Assembly: GCA_019313105.1 (NCBI GenBank)
Contig: JAFDBW010000142.1
Location: 1 to 5,109 of the forward strand
Direction: 5' to 3'
DNA from: Deltaproteobacteria bacterium
Lineage (GTDB): Bacteria; Desulfobacterota; Desulfuromonadia; Desulfuromonadales; BM103
DNA: 5,109 bases
The position numbers and the translations under genes are program-made. This document shows positions 5,076-5,109 of this stretch, piece by piece. Within the stretch, counting starts at the first letter, position 1, and each line of letters opens with the position of its first letter. The notes below the pieces were generated by a model. The model was not told where the DNA came from, did no database searches, and was given only the letters and a program-made list of their open reading frames with translations.

Positions 5076-5109
5076 GATACAAATCATTTTTTTACGTTTG
5101 GACATCCGG

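Larger units (their letters stand above)
4653..5109. other. Long non-coding region upstream of the Trm112 gene, to the window edge
   Basis: About 450 bases with no convincing protein gene on either strand. It holds the Trm112 promoter (4691-4719), a hairpin (4850-4880), a small dyad (4922-4939), a strong + strand terminator (4954-4980), a palindrome AAACGTTT (5015-5022) within a wider AACGT-N6-ACGTT repeat (5016-5031), and a TTGACA box (5049-5054). It probably separates the - strand unit from a + strand gene beyond the right edge, with a possible small RNA between them. Confidence 0.6.

Overview
The window appears to come from a Gram-negative bacterial chromosome. The best guess is a deltaproteobacterium of the Desulfuromonas/Geobacter type. 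This is an inference from the two-part B12-fold/radical SAM protein with a cysteine-rich C-terminus, a neighbouring Trm112-type zinc protein, and an ABC1/UbiB kinase-like protein. No rRNA, tRNA, CRISPR array, insertion sequence or phage gene was found.

Left part (1-2107, + strand): three genes run in the same direction. The first is the 3' end of an ABC1/UbiB-family protein with two C-terminal membrane helices, cut by the window edge. The second is a 317-residue renalase-like FAD-dependent amine oxidase-fold protein. The third, 14 bases later, is a 126-residue SRPBCC (START-like, ligand-pocket) protein. The last two look translationally linked. Together the three suggest membrane-lipid, quinone or hydrophobic-metabolite chemistry, but no substrate can be named.

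Middle (2108-2690): a more A+T-rich stretch holding one unrecognised 64-residue protein with two membrane helices on the - strand, preceded by a good ribosome binding site. Upstream of it lie a TATAAA box, a perfect 6-2-6 inverted repeat and a hairpin that may end the next gene's transcript.

Right part (2691-4652, - strand): a probable two-gene unit. A 56-residue Trm112/YcaR-type zinc protein (4482-4652) comes first, from a credible sigma-70-type promoter, followed 63 bases later by a 575-residue radical SAM protein with an N-terminal B12-binding-like Rossmann domain. Its C-terminus carries a second four-cysteine cluster.

Right end (4653-5109): no convincing protein gene. It contains a 9-bp perfect stem with a T-tract, a strong + strand intrinsic terminator with no coding gene upstream of it. 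Other hairpins precede it, so a small RNA or a regulatory leader for a gene beyond the window is possible. This is the least explained part of the window.
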